A program made the position numbers and the translations under genes. A stretch of 13,403 nt of DNA, taken from Alphaproteobacteria bacterium. GTDB taxonomy: Bacteria; Pseudomonadota; Alphaproteobacteria; CAAGCB01; CAG-977. The stretch covers positions 661 to 14,063 of the forward strand of contig JAJXEL010000046.1 in assembly GCA_021639925.1 (NCBI GenBank), given 5' to 3'. Positions 1 through 4,714 of this stretch are shown piece after piece. Under the pieces are notes generated by a model. It searched no databases. It was not told where the DNA came from and saw only the letters and a list, made by a program, of their open reading frames with translations. Within the stretch, counting starts at the first letter, position 1. Each line of letters starts with the position of its first letter.

Positions 1-2
1 CG

Positions 3-485
3 GAAATCCTGGATCCGCTGATCGCCGGGGGGACGGGCAGCATTTCCGATACGGAAAATATCCCTTCTTTTTTGCCCGACAAATTTGAACCCGGAACGCC
101 GAACCTTTGCGGCATTTATGCGTTAAACGCCGCGCTGGATTTTATTACAACGCGCGATATCAAATCGAAAATCGCGGCGGATACGGCTTTTTTGCTGGAC
201 GGATTAAGAGGGCTTAAAAAACTGCGTCTGGCCGGATTGGATACGAACGAAGGGCGCACGGGCGTCATTTCCGTTGATTTTTTGGGAAAAGACAATGCCG
301 ACGCGGCGTTTTTTCTGGAATCCGAATTTGGCATTATGACGCGCTGCGGCATGCACTGCGCCCCGAACGCGCATAAAACGCTGGGGACTTTTCCGCAGGG
401 AACCGTCAGATTTTCTCCCGGTTTCTTTACGACAAAACAAGAACTGGAAACGGTTCTGGCCGCTGTCAGGGAATTTTTGAAATGA
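3..485 (+). CDS. Class-V aminotransferase / cysteine desulfurase-like protein, C-terminal part (5' end outside window)
   Basis: The reading frame is open from the first full codon at the window edge, so the gene is cut off at its 5' end; 160 residues are visible. They match the C-terminal third of PLP-dependent class-V aminotransferases of the cysteine desulfurase type. A GGTGS motif (about visible residues 9-13) is followed by FLPDKFEPGTPN, the segment that contacts the cofactor and substrate in SufS-like enzymes. An HCAP motif follows with a candidate catalytic cysteine at visible residue 119, then GTVRFSPGFF near the end. Such enzymes take sulfur or selenium from cysteine or selenocysteine. 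The subtype found beside yqeC in selenium-dependent molybdenum hydroxylase clusters fits best (family knowledge, not searched). The stop overlaps the yqeC start as ATGA, which implies translational coupling. The PLP-binding lysine lies outside the window and cannot be checked. Confidence 0.88.
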   Translation, partial: EILDPLIAGGTGSISDTENIPSFLPDKFEPGTPNLCGIYALNAALDFITTRDIKSKIAADTAFLLDGLRGLKKLRLAGLDTNEGRTGVISVDFLGKDNADAAFFLESEFGIMTRCGMHCAPNAHKTLGTFPQGTVRFSPGFFTTKQELETVLAAVREFLK

Positions 486-1180
486 ACCTGCATTCCCTGT
501 TATTCGGATCATATTGTCCGCGCCTGATTTCGGTCGTCGGCGGCGGCGGAAAAACCAGCGTTTTGCGTACGCTGGCGGCTGAATATTGCGCGCGGGGATT
601 GAAAACTGCCGTAACGACGACGACGAAAATGAAACACCCGGAACCGCGTTCTTTGCTGGCCTGGCGGGTCTGCGACATTCGTCAAAAGCTGGATACGCAG
701 GGGTTTGTCGTTGCCGGCCGTCCGTTTGACGAACGCAAAATCGGCATGCTTGACCCGTCCGTTATGGAACAGACGTTGAAACTGGCCGACGTCGTGATTA
801 ACGAAGCCGACGGCGCCAAAATGAAACCGTTAAAGGCGCCGATCGCCAGCGAACCCGTTTTGCCGCTTCAGACGGATATTGTCGTGATTGTCGCCGGCCT
901 GGATTGTATCGGCAAAAAGTTGAAAGATACCTGCTTTCGCGTGGAAGAGGTCATGGATATTTTAAAAACCGATAATGAAAATAAACGGATCACGCCGCGC
1001 GACGTGACTAAAATTATTCAAAAGGGATATTTGGAAAAAACGCCGTTTCCGTGCGTCGTTTTGTTAAACAAGGCTGACGGCGATCCGGTTCGTTTAAGGG
1101 CGGCGGAACGGATTTCCTTTTATTTAAAAGGGATTAAGTGCGAAACGGTATCGTTATTTCCCGCGCCGAAGATTTTTTAA
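482..1180 (+). CDS. yqeC: Selenium cofactor biosynthesis protein YqeC
   Basis: This 232-residue protein resembles YqeC, a family tied genomically to maturation of selenium-dependent molybdenum hydroxylases; its exact biochemical step is not established. Visible signatures are a P-loop-like GGGGKTS (residues 20-26), TTTTKM (45-50), the family-typical block NEADGAKMKPLKAP (107-120) and LLNKADG (194-200), which resembles a nucleotide-binding NKxD motif. Length is normal for the family. The start is the ATG overlapping the stop of the upstream aminotransferase by 4 bp, so the two genes are one operon. No signal peptide or membrane segment is visible, so it is probably cytosolic. The 3' end runs 4 bp into the convergent methyltransferase gene, and no terminator is visible between them. 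The hydroxylase, selD and yqeB are not in the window. Confidence 0.85.
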   Translation: MNLHSLLFGSYCPRLISVVGGGGKTSVLRTLAAEYCARGLKTAVTTTTKMKHPEPRSLLAWRVCDIRQKLDTQGFVVAGRPFDERKIGMLDPSVMEQTLKLADVVINEADGAKMKPLKAPIASEPVLPLQTDIVVIVAGLDCIGKKLKDTCFRVEEVMDILKTDNENKRITPRDVTKIIQKGYLEKTPFPCVVLLNKADGDPVRLRAAERISFYLKGIKCETVSLFPAPKIF

Positions 1181-1947
1181 AGCGCGATTTCACCGAAATA
1201 TAACACGGTTTTGTTCGGATATTTCAGCCGTCCGTCTGCCTGACAGCGTTCGAACAGTTCTGTTAATTTTGAAACAAAAGGCGCGTACCCGGCGTCGGTT
1301 TCGTCCGGTGCGGCGGAAGAAGACAGCAGTTTGAAAATAAAAGTTTCCCGGTCCAGCGTCAGATCGTTGGCAAATTCCGATCGTTCAAACGTGTCCAGAA
1401 ACCTTTCCGCCGGCTTGAAAAAGTAATCTTCAACGCTGTAATCGGATTCTTCTTTGGTCTGGTTGTCCGTAGAGGTGTATTTTTTTAAAATTTCACCCAA
1501 ATCTTTGAAAAAATCCGAACCGAAAACTTCAACATTCCAGATTAAAACGATTTTTCCGCCGGGAACCAAGATCCGGCGACATTCGCGTTTGAAAGCTTCT
1601 TTGTCAAACCAGTGAAAAGCCTGCGCGGCGGAAATAAAGTCCATGCTGCAATCGGGCAGGGGGATTTTTTCCGCGGCGCCGCAAACGGCGTGAAACAAAG
1701 GAAAACGCGACAAGCTGTCAACGGCTTTGGCGCGCATGGCGTCGTCAGGTTCGACGGCGAAAACTTCCGCGCCCGTTGTCAGCAAAGCCTGCGAAAATAA
1801 TCCCGTTCCCGCGCCGATATCGGCGACCTTCGCGCCGGAGCCGATCCCTTTTTGTTTTAAAAACGCCCAAGCTTCCTGCGGGTATCCGGGACGGCCTTTG
1901 GCATAGGCGCAGGCTTTGGCCGCAAAGGGGGATTTTTTTTGATTCAT
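1177..1947 (-). CDS. Class I SAM-dependent methyltransferase (methyltransferase type 11-like)
   Basis: This is a 256-residue protein with the Rossmann methyltransferase fold. SAM motif I is VADIGAGTG (residues 41-49), motif II is the acidic AVEPDDAM segment, and later comes AQAFHWFD followed by RILVPGGKIVLIWN, as in the methyltransferase 11/25 group. The substrate cannot be inferred; relatives act on small molecules such as quinone precursors or aconitate. The start was chosen at 1947 because AAGGAAAG lies 5-8 bases upstream. The longer frame running back to 2127 would read through the divergent promoter and start of mrp with no family similarity. It is convergent with yqeC (4-bp tail overlap) and divergent from mrp. 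Confidence 0.85.
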   Translation of the reverse strand: MNQKKSPFAAKACAYAKGRPGYPQEAWAFLKQKGIGSGAKVADIGAGTGLFSQALLTTGAEVFAVEPDDAMRAKAVDSLSRFPLFHAVCGAAEKIPLPDCSMDFISAAQAFHWFDKEAFKRECRRILVPGGKIVLIWNVEVFGSDFFKDLGEILKKYTSTDNQTKEESDYSVEDYFFKPAERFLDTFERSEFANDLTLDRETFIFKLLSSSAAPDETDAGYAPFVSKLTELFERCQADGRLKYPNKTVLYFGEIAL

Positions 1948-2004
1948 GAACTTTCCTTTCGTTGCACCGGACAGCATATCATAAAAGAAACCGGGAGTCT
2001 TCCA

Positions 2005-2033
2005 TTGACGCGCGGCGTTTATCGCGCTATACG
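2005..2033 (+). promoter_or_regulatory. Sigma-70-type promoter of the mrp gene
   Basis: A TTGACG -35 box (2005-2010) and a TATACG -10 box (2028-2033) are separated by exactly 17 bases. This sits in the 114-bp gap between the divergent methyltransferase and mrp, about 29 bases before the mrp start codon. The predicted start of transcription is near 2040. Confidence 0.6.
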
Positions 2034-2061
2034 AAAGATAACTTTTAACCAGGAGGATAAA

Positions 2062-2886
2062 ATGGCCGATTGCAATCATGACTGTGCCAACTGCAGCGCC
2101 AACTGCGGCGAAAGAAAAGAAATACAAAAGGACAAGCCCAACGAATTAAGCAAAATCAAAAAAGTCATCGGGATTGTCAGCGGCAAAGGCGGCGTGGGGA
2201 AGTCTCTGGTCACGTCGATGCTGGCGGTGGCGCTGAACCGCCGCGGGCTGAAAACAGCCGTTTTGGACGCGGATATTACCGGCCCGTCAATTCCTAAGGC
2301 TTTCGGCGTAACGCAAAAAGCGTTCGGCAACGAACTGGGAATTATGCCGGCCGTGACGGAAACCGGCATTGAAATGATGTCGGTCAATTTGTTGTTGGAA
2401 AACGACAGCGACCCCGTATTGTGGCGCGGACCGATTATCGGCGGCACCGTGCGCCAGTTCTGGACAGAGGTCGTCTGGAACGATGTTGACGTGATGTTCG
2501 TCGATATGCCGCCGGGAACGGGGGACGTTCCGCTGACGGTGTTTCAGTCTTTGCCCGTTGACGGGATTATTGTCGTGACTTCGCCGCAGGAACTGGTGTC
2601 GATGATTGTCGGTAAAGCCGTTAAAATGGCCAAGATGATGAATATCCCGATTTTGGGGCTGGTCGAAAACATGTCGTATTTCAAATGCCCCGATTGCGGC
2701 AAAGAGCTGGAAGTGTTCGGTAAATCGCGCGTAACGGAAACGGCGGCGGAATTCGGCATAGAAACGACCGCCCGTCTGCCGGTTGATCCGGCTGTTGCCG
2801 CGGCCTGCGATCAGGGCAGGGTTGAACAGGTGAATACGGACGGGTTAAAACCGATTGCGGACATGCTGGAAAAGATGATTAAGTAA
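2062..2886 (+). CDS. mrp: Mrp/NBP35 family Fe-S cluster carrier P-loop ATPase
   Basis: The product is a 274-residue ParA/MinD-type ATPase of the Mrp/NBP35 (ApbC) group, which binds and transfers 4Fe-4S clusters to apoproteins in the cytosol. The deviant Walker A is GKGGVGKS (residues 41-48), with LDADITGPSIP after it, WRGP at 121-124, the switch-like VDMPPGTGD at 148-156, and the cluster-binding CPDC at 209-212. The N terminus carries an extra cysteine set (C4, C8, C11, C15) as in NBP35-like forms and in many clostridial Mrp proteins. It lacks the N-terminal MIP18-like domain of typical proteobacterial Mrp. The start is ATG 2062, preceded by a near-perfect AGGAGG at 2051-2056; the frame stays open upstream, but that part crosses the promoter. 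A bidirectional terminator follows. Confidence 0.92.
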   Translation: MADCNHDCANCSANCGERKEIQKDKPNELSKIKKVIGIVSGKGGVGKSLVTSMLAVALNRRGLKTAVLDADITGPSIPKAFGVTQKAFGNELGIMPAVTETGIEMMSVNLLLENDSDPVLWRGPIIGGTVRQFWTEVVWNDVDVMFVDMPPGTGDVPLTVFQSLPVDGIIVVTSPQELVSMIVGKAVKMAKMMNIPILGLVENMSYFKCPDCGKELEVFGKSRVTETAAEFGIETTARLPVDPAVAAACDQGRVEQVNTDGLKPIADMLEKMIK

Positions 2887-2897
2887 GCATAGTTATG

Positions 2898-2925
2898 AAA
2901 AAGCCCCTCGTAAGAGGGGCTTTTT
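2898..2925. terminator. Bidirectional intrinsic terminator between mrp and the outer-membrane gene
   Basis: A 12-bp perfect stem (2898-2909 with 2914-2925) and a 4-base loop form a GC-rich hairpin with A5 on the left and T5 on the right. It lies between two convergent genes, so it can end transcription from both mrp (plus) and the beta-barrel gene (minus). Confidence 0.9.
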
Positions 2926-2938
2926 GCTGTTTTATTTG

Positions 2939-3559
2939 TTAAAACGTATATTTAACGCCGATGGACGCTTCGGACAAATCGTCGACAACGTCGTCGGATC
3001 CGTTGTCCAGCTTGACATAACGTCCCGTAACGTTTAAGGACCAGTTGTCGGTTAAACGGAATTCGGCGCCGACGCCAAATCTGAAACCGGTATTTTTTTC
3101 ATCTTCTTTTTCAGACAGACTCTGCCCTGTGACTAATTCCGTAATTGCCAGCGTTTCTTTGAATTTATACCGCGCCAGCCCGATTGCCCCGAAAACGGTC
3201 AGCCGGTCGACGCTGGTCGGCAGATACCCTTTTAAGTCAATTCCGAAAGCGTCAAATTTGACTTTGGATTTAATGGCAATGGGCGTGCCTGTCGCGATTA
3301 AATAATAGCCGTTATTGGTTTTGTCTTCGCTGCCGGATTTTTGATAAAAAGCTTCGGCGGAAAAATAACGGCTGAACTGAACGCCGCCATTGATGGTAAA
3401 GGAATTAAGTTTGTCTTCAACGAATTCCATGCCTTCGCTGTCGCCGTCAAATTCACTGTAACTAACGGAAAGCCCCGCAAACGGCTTGATTTCGGCAGCG
3501 CCCGCATTCGTGCAGAATAAAACGGTTAATGCCGTGGGAATTAAAAATAATTTTTTCAT
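2939..3559 (-). CDS. Small outer-membrane beta-barrel protein (opacity/OmpA-barrel-like)
   Basis: The 206-residue product has a signal peptide (MKKLFLIPTALTVLFCTNAGA, cleavage after about residue 21). The mature part alternates hydrophobic and polar residues with aromatic girdle positions and ends in GVKYTF, the terminal phenylalanine recognised by the Bam machinery. Segments such as FAGLSVSYSEF, FGAIGLARYKF, GFRFGVGAEFRL and WSLNVTGRYVKL read as barrel strands; the size fits an eight-stranded barrel of the outer-membrane beta-barrel superfamily. The specific role is unknown. The Shine-Dalgarno-like AAGGG lies about 10 bases before ATG 3559. Only about 35 bp separate the start from an upstream terminator hairpin, so it may be expressed by read-through from the structured RNA at 3594-3794 or from a weak promoter of its own. 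Confidence 0.85.
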   Translation of the reverse strand: MKKLFLIPTALTVLFCTNAGAAEIKPFAGLSVSYSEFDGDSEGMEFVEDKLNSFTINGGVQFSRYFSAEAFYQKSGSEDKTNNGYYLIATGTPIAIKSKVKFDAFGIDLKGYLPTSVDRLTVFGAIGLARYKFKETLAITELVTGQSLSEKEDEKNTGFRFGVGAEFRLTDNWSLNVTGRYVKLDNGSDDVVDDLSEASIGVKYTF

Positions 3560-3593
3560 ACCAGGAACACCCTTTTGTGATTATTACAAAGCT

Positions 3594-3620
3594 AAACAAA
3601 AACCCACCGGGTTCGGTGGG
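3594..3620 (-). terminator. Intrinsic terminator of the structured RNA / possible attenuator before the outer-membrane gene
   Basis: Read on the minus strand, CCCACCG and CGGTGGG (3614-3620 with 3603-3609) form a 7-bp GC-rich stem with a 4-base loop, followed by TTTTTGTTT. Three bases of the stem (3618-3620) are also part of the predicted pseudoknot helix, so the two structures compete. Confidence 0.8.
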
Positions 3621-3794
3621 CGGATGTTCGAAAACCGTACTCAGATAAAGACGGCTTGGCTTATTGAGCACGAAGCCTTATTCGCCAACATCCGCCCAAA
3701 GGACAGATATTGGCGTATAGTTTTTTAGTCGCCATACACAATGCGACTATCCGAGTAAGGGTTTTCGACGCCCTGCGTTTGTTTTTTCAAACGC
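3594..3794 (-). ncRNA. Candidate structured RNA of about 200 nt with pseudoknot and own terminator
   Basis: This is seen directly by pairing on the minus strand. A 5' hairpin has a 7-bp stem (3788-3794 with 3775-3781) and an A6 loop. A long closing stem pairs 3748-3768 with 3628-3647 (9 bp, small internal loop, 10 bp). Inside it are three hairpins: 3728-3747 (5 bp, abutting the closing stem), 3683-3715 (6 bp, 21-base loop) and 3658-3677 (5 bp). The loop of the middle hairpin (with its inner 3' stem base) can pair over 10 bp with 3618-3627, immediately next to the closing stem, giving a coaxial pseudoknot. A terminator follows at once. A promoter sits just upstream. I do not recognise the family. 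6S RNA was considered for its size, but the multi-hairpin junction is not a 6S rod. It is either a free RNA or the 5' leader of the outer-membrane gene. Confidence 0.55.
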
Positions 3795-3800
3795 AAAAGC

Positions 3801-3829
3801 AGTCTAACCAAAAGAGGTATAAAGTGCAA
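3801..3829 (-). promoter_or_regulatory. Promoter of the structured RNA
   Basis: On the minus strand a TTGCAC -35 box (3829-3824), a 17-base spacer and a TAGACT -10 box (3806-3801) place the transcription start near 3794, which is the first base of the 5' hairpin. The -35 match is moderate. The agreement between predicted start and hairpin edge is the stronger argument. Confidence 0.5.
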
Positions 3830-3845
3830 GGAAATAATGTCCTCT

Positions 3846-3863
3846 TATTTCCGTTTTCGGAAA
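3846..3863. repeat. Short perfect hairpin upstream of the structured-RNA promoter
   Basis: ATTTCCG and CGGAAAT form a 7-bp perfect inverted repeat with a 4-base T loop. It lies about 17-34 bases upstream of the -35 box of the RNA promoter and could be an operator or part of an upstream transcript. Nothing else supports a function. The surrounding stretch 3830-3941 holds no gene that I can see, only this hairpin and a CCTCC/GGAGG palindrome at about 3923-3943. Confidence 0.35.
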
Positions 3864-3941
3864 TGGAATGGCAGTGGAGGCAAAAGAAGATTTTATGTTG
3901 TCGGAACTTACCAAAAAACAAACCTCCCTTTTTAGGGGGAG

Positions 3942-3961
3942 GGTAGGTCCAGAGGGACTTG
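3942..3961 (-). repeat. 20-bp copy of the tRNA 3' end (att-like direct repeat)
   Basis: GGTAGGTCCAGAGGGACTTG at 3942-3961 is identical to 4436-4455, the acceptor/T-arm 3' end of the tRNA gene, in the same orientation. Direct repeats of a tRNA 3' end are the classic footprint of site-specific integration, but no integrase is present between the two copies (about 490 bp). Partial duplication of the tRNA is the alternative. Confidence 0.7.
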
Positions 3962-4175
3962 TTCTCGCTTCGTAAGCCTTGCCTTTCGGCGCGGCAACTA
4001 CGCTTCGGTCACTCGGTTTGTTGCCGTTTTTCTGCCGGCGGCTTTCACCGCCATTGAAAAACGGACAAACTCTCGCCTTCAGATAAAAAACAGTTCGCCG
4101 GACTGTTTTTTACCCTCAGCCCCCTCCGGTCGGGGGTTCATTCTTTACAGAATTTACCAAATAAAAAAGAGGTAC
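3947..4175. repeat. Tandem palindromic repeat, copy A
   Basis: This is a 229-bp unit repeated at 4185-4413 with only 2 mismatches (positions 3970 and 3976), period 238 bp. It is dense in inverted repeats: an imperfect stem 4016-4032 with 4056-4070 enclosing a GGCGG/CCGCC hairpin, and a perfect 10-bp A6CAGT/ACTGT6 stem at 4085-4111. Its left edge (from 3942) reproduces 20 bases of the 3' end of the nearby tRNA gene in the same orientation. Its right edge carries an inverted piece of the tRNA T-arm, CCA end and terminator. It has the look of a mobile or expanding palindromic repeat, with no transposase. The open frame inside it has no protein-like composition and I do not call it a gene. Confidence 0.85.
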
Positions 4176-4184
4176 TTTATGTAT

Positions 4185-4413
4185 GTCCAGAGGGACTTGT
4201 TCTCGCTCCGTAGGCCTTGCCTTTCGGCGCGGCAACTACGCTTCGGTCACTCGGTTTGTTGCCGTTTTTCTGCCGGCGGCTTTCACCGCCATTGAAAAAC
4301 GGACAAACTCTCGCCTTCAGATAAAAAACAGTTCGCCGGACTGTTTTTTACCCTCAGCCCCCTCCGGTCGGGGGTTCATTCTTTACAGAATTTACCAAAT
4401 AAAAAAGAGGTAC
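4185..4413. repeat. Tandem palindromic repeat, copy B
   Basis: The second copy of the 229-bp unit is 227/229 identical to copy A. Here the shared tRNA 3' segment at the left edge is trimmed to about 16 bases (from 4184). The right edge merges directly into the terminator palindrome of the tRNA gene at 4393-4439. The 9 bases between the copies (4176-4184) continue the terminator loop in the opposite orientation from copy B. Confidence 0.85.
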
Positions 4414-4439
4414 ATAAAGTACCTCTTTTTTATTTGGTA
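4393..4439. terminator. tRNA terminator inside a perfect 21-bp palindrome
   Basis: Two perfect 21-bp arms (4393-4413 and 4419-4439) surround a 5-base loop. Read on the minus strand, GAGGTAC and GTACCTC are followed by T6, a standard intrinsic terminator directly after the tRNA. The outer part of the palindrome extends over the CCA end of the tRNA gene. The T6 and A6 runs flank symmetrically, so it should work in either direction. Confidence 0.85.
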
Positions 4440-4511
4440 GGTCCAGAGGGACTTGAACCCCCGACCAAGGCGTTATGAGCGCCCCGCTCTAACCAACTGA
4501 GCTATGGACCC
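4435..4511 (-). tRNA. tRNA with CAU anticodon, probably tRNA-Ile2 (lysidine-modified)
   Basis: This is a complete 77-nt cloverleaf with encoded CCA. The acceptor stem is GGGTCCA with TGGACCT (G1-U72 wobble), the D-arm is GCTC...GAGC with GG in the loop, the anticodon CAU is at 4477-4475 in a CTCATAA loop, and the T-arm loop is TTCAAGT. CAU occurs in initiator Met, elongator Met and the TilS-modified Ile2 tRNA. The initiator is excluded by a normal acceptor pair and anticodon stem without three G-C pairs. The variable loop CTTGGTCG resembles Ile2 more than elongator Met, but the isotype is not certain. It is transcribed from a promoter just upstream and followed at once by an intrinsic terminator. 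Confidence 0.93.
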
Positions 4512-4518
4512 ACTTGCT

Positions 4519-4546
4519 AAAATAGCAATCTTTTTACTTTTTTCAA
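4519..4546 (-). promoter_or_regulatory. tRNA promoter
   Basis: On the minus strand, TTGAAA (4546-4541), a 16-base spacer and TATTTT (4524-4519) with an extended TG just before it. The start of transcription would fall at or a few bases before the mature tRNA 5' end at 4511. Confidence 0.6.
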
Positions 4547-4571
4547 CATAAAAAATTTTTGATTTTAAGAA

Positions 4572-4628
4572 ACTGCTTCTTACTGCGTAAACCTTATCTG
4601 ACAGCGCGGGAACTGCGCTTCGTCATCG
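4572..4628. repeat. Decayed copy of the core of the tandem repeat
   Basis: Aligned by eye with 3957-4015, this stretch keeps blocks such as GCGTAAACCTT, GCGCGG.AACT.CGCTTC and GTCA, at about 70% identity with small gaps. It lies on the other side of the tRNA and has no tRNA-derived ends. This suggests that the core is a dispersed repeat that exists independently of the tRNA pieces. Confidence 0.5.
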
Positions 4629-4673
4629 TCTTTGAAAAACATGGAATGATAAAAAAAATCAACAGGAAAGATT

Positions 4674-4704
4674 AAAAAAAAGAACCCGTACAAACGACGG
4701 GTTC
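4674..4704 (-). terminator. Intrinsic terminator of the rpoD operon
   Basis: On the minus strand, an 8-bp stem (GAACCCGT with ACGGGTTC, 4704-4697 with 4689-4682), a 7-base loop and a run of seven or more T follow the rpoD stop by about 10 bases. Confidence 0.9.
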
Positions 4705-4714
4705 CTTTCTTTTC

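Noticed and set aside
72..485. Treating the aminotransferase as a complete gene from a TTG at 72
   Set aside because: Conserved family sequence continues upstream in frame to the window edge, including GGTGS, so it is a truncated view of a longer gene.
1978..1983. TATGAT as the -10 box of a methyltransferase promoter on the minus strand
   Set aside because: No acceptable -35 box lies 16-18 bases upstream, so I do not call it.
1948..2127. N-terminal extension of the methyltransferase with an apparent hydrophobic helix
   Set aside because: It is antisense to the mrp start and promoter. The start at 1947 has a ribosome site and fits the family's usual N terminus.
3594..3794. Assignment of the structured RNA as 6S, tmRNA, SRP or RNase P RNA
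   Set aside because: Size fits 6S, but three hairpins inside a closing stem do not make a 6S rod. A 24-codon frame from the ATG at about 3736 tempted a tmRNA reading, but there is no tRNA-like domain. SRP and RNase P core motifs are absent.
3486..3946. Two plus-strand open frames of about 80 codons over the structured-RNA region
   Set aside because: Both lie across hairpins, a promoter and a terminator on the other strand; composition is not protein-like and neither has a ribosome site.
3947..4413. CRISPR array
   Set aside because: There are only two long repeats (229 bp) with a 9-bp junction and no spacer-like variable segments.
4183..4440. 85-codon plus-strand open frame within repeat copy B
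   Set aside because: It is composed of repeat and terminator sequence, runs into the tRNA end, has no ribosome site, and the equivalent frame in copy A lacks the same start.
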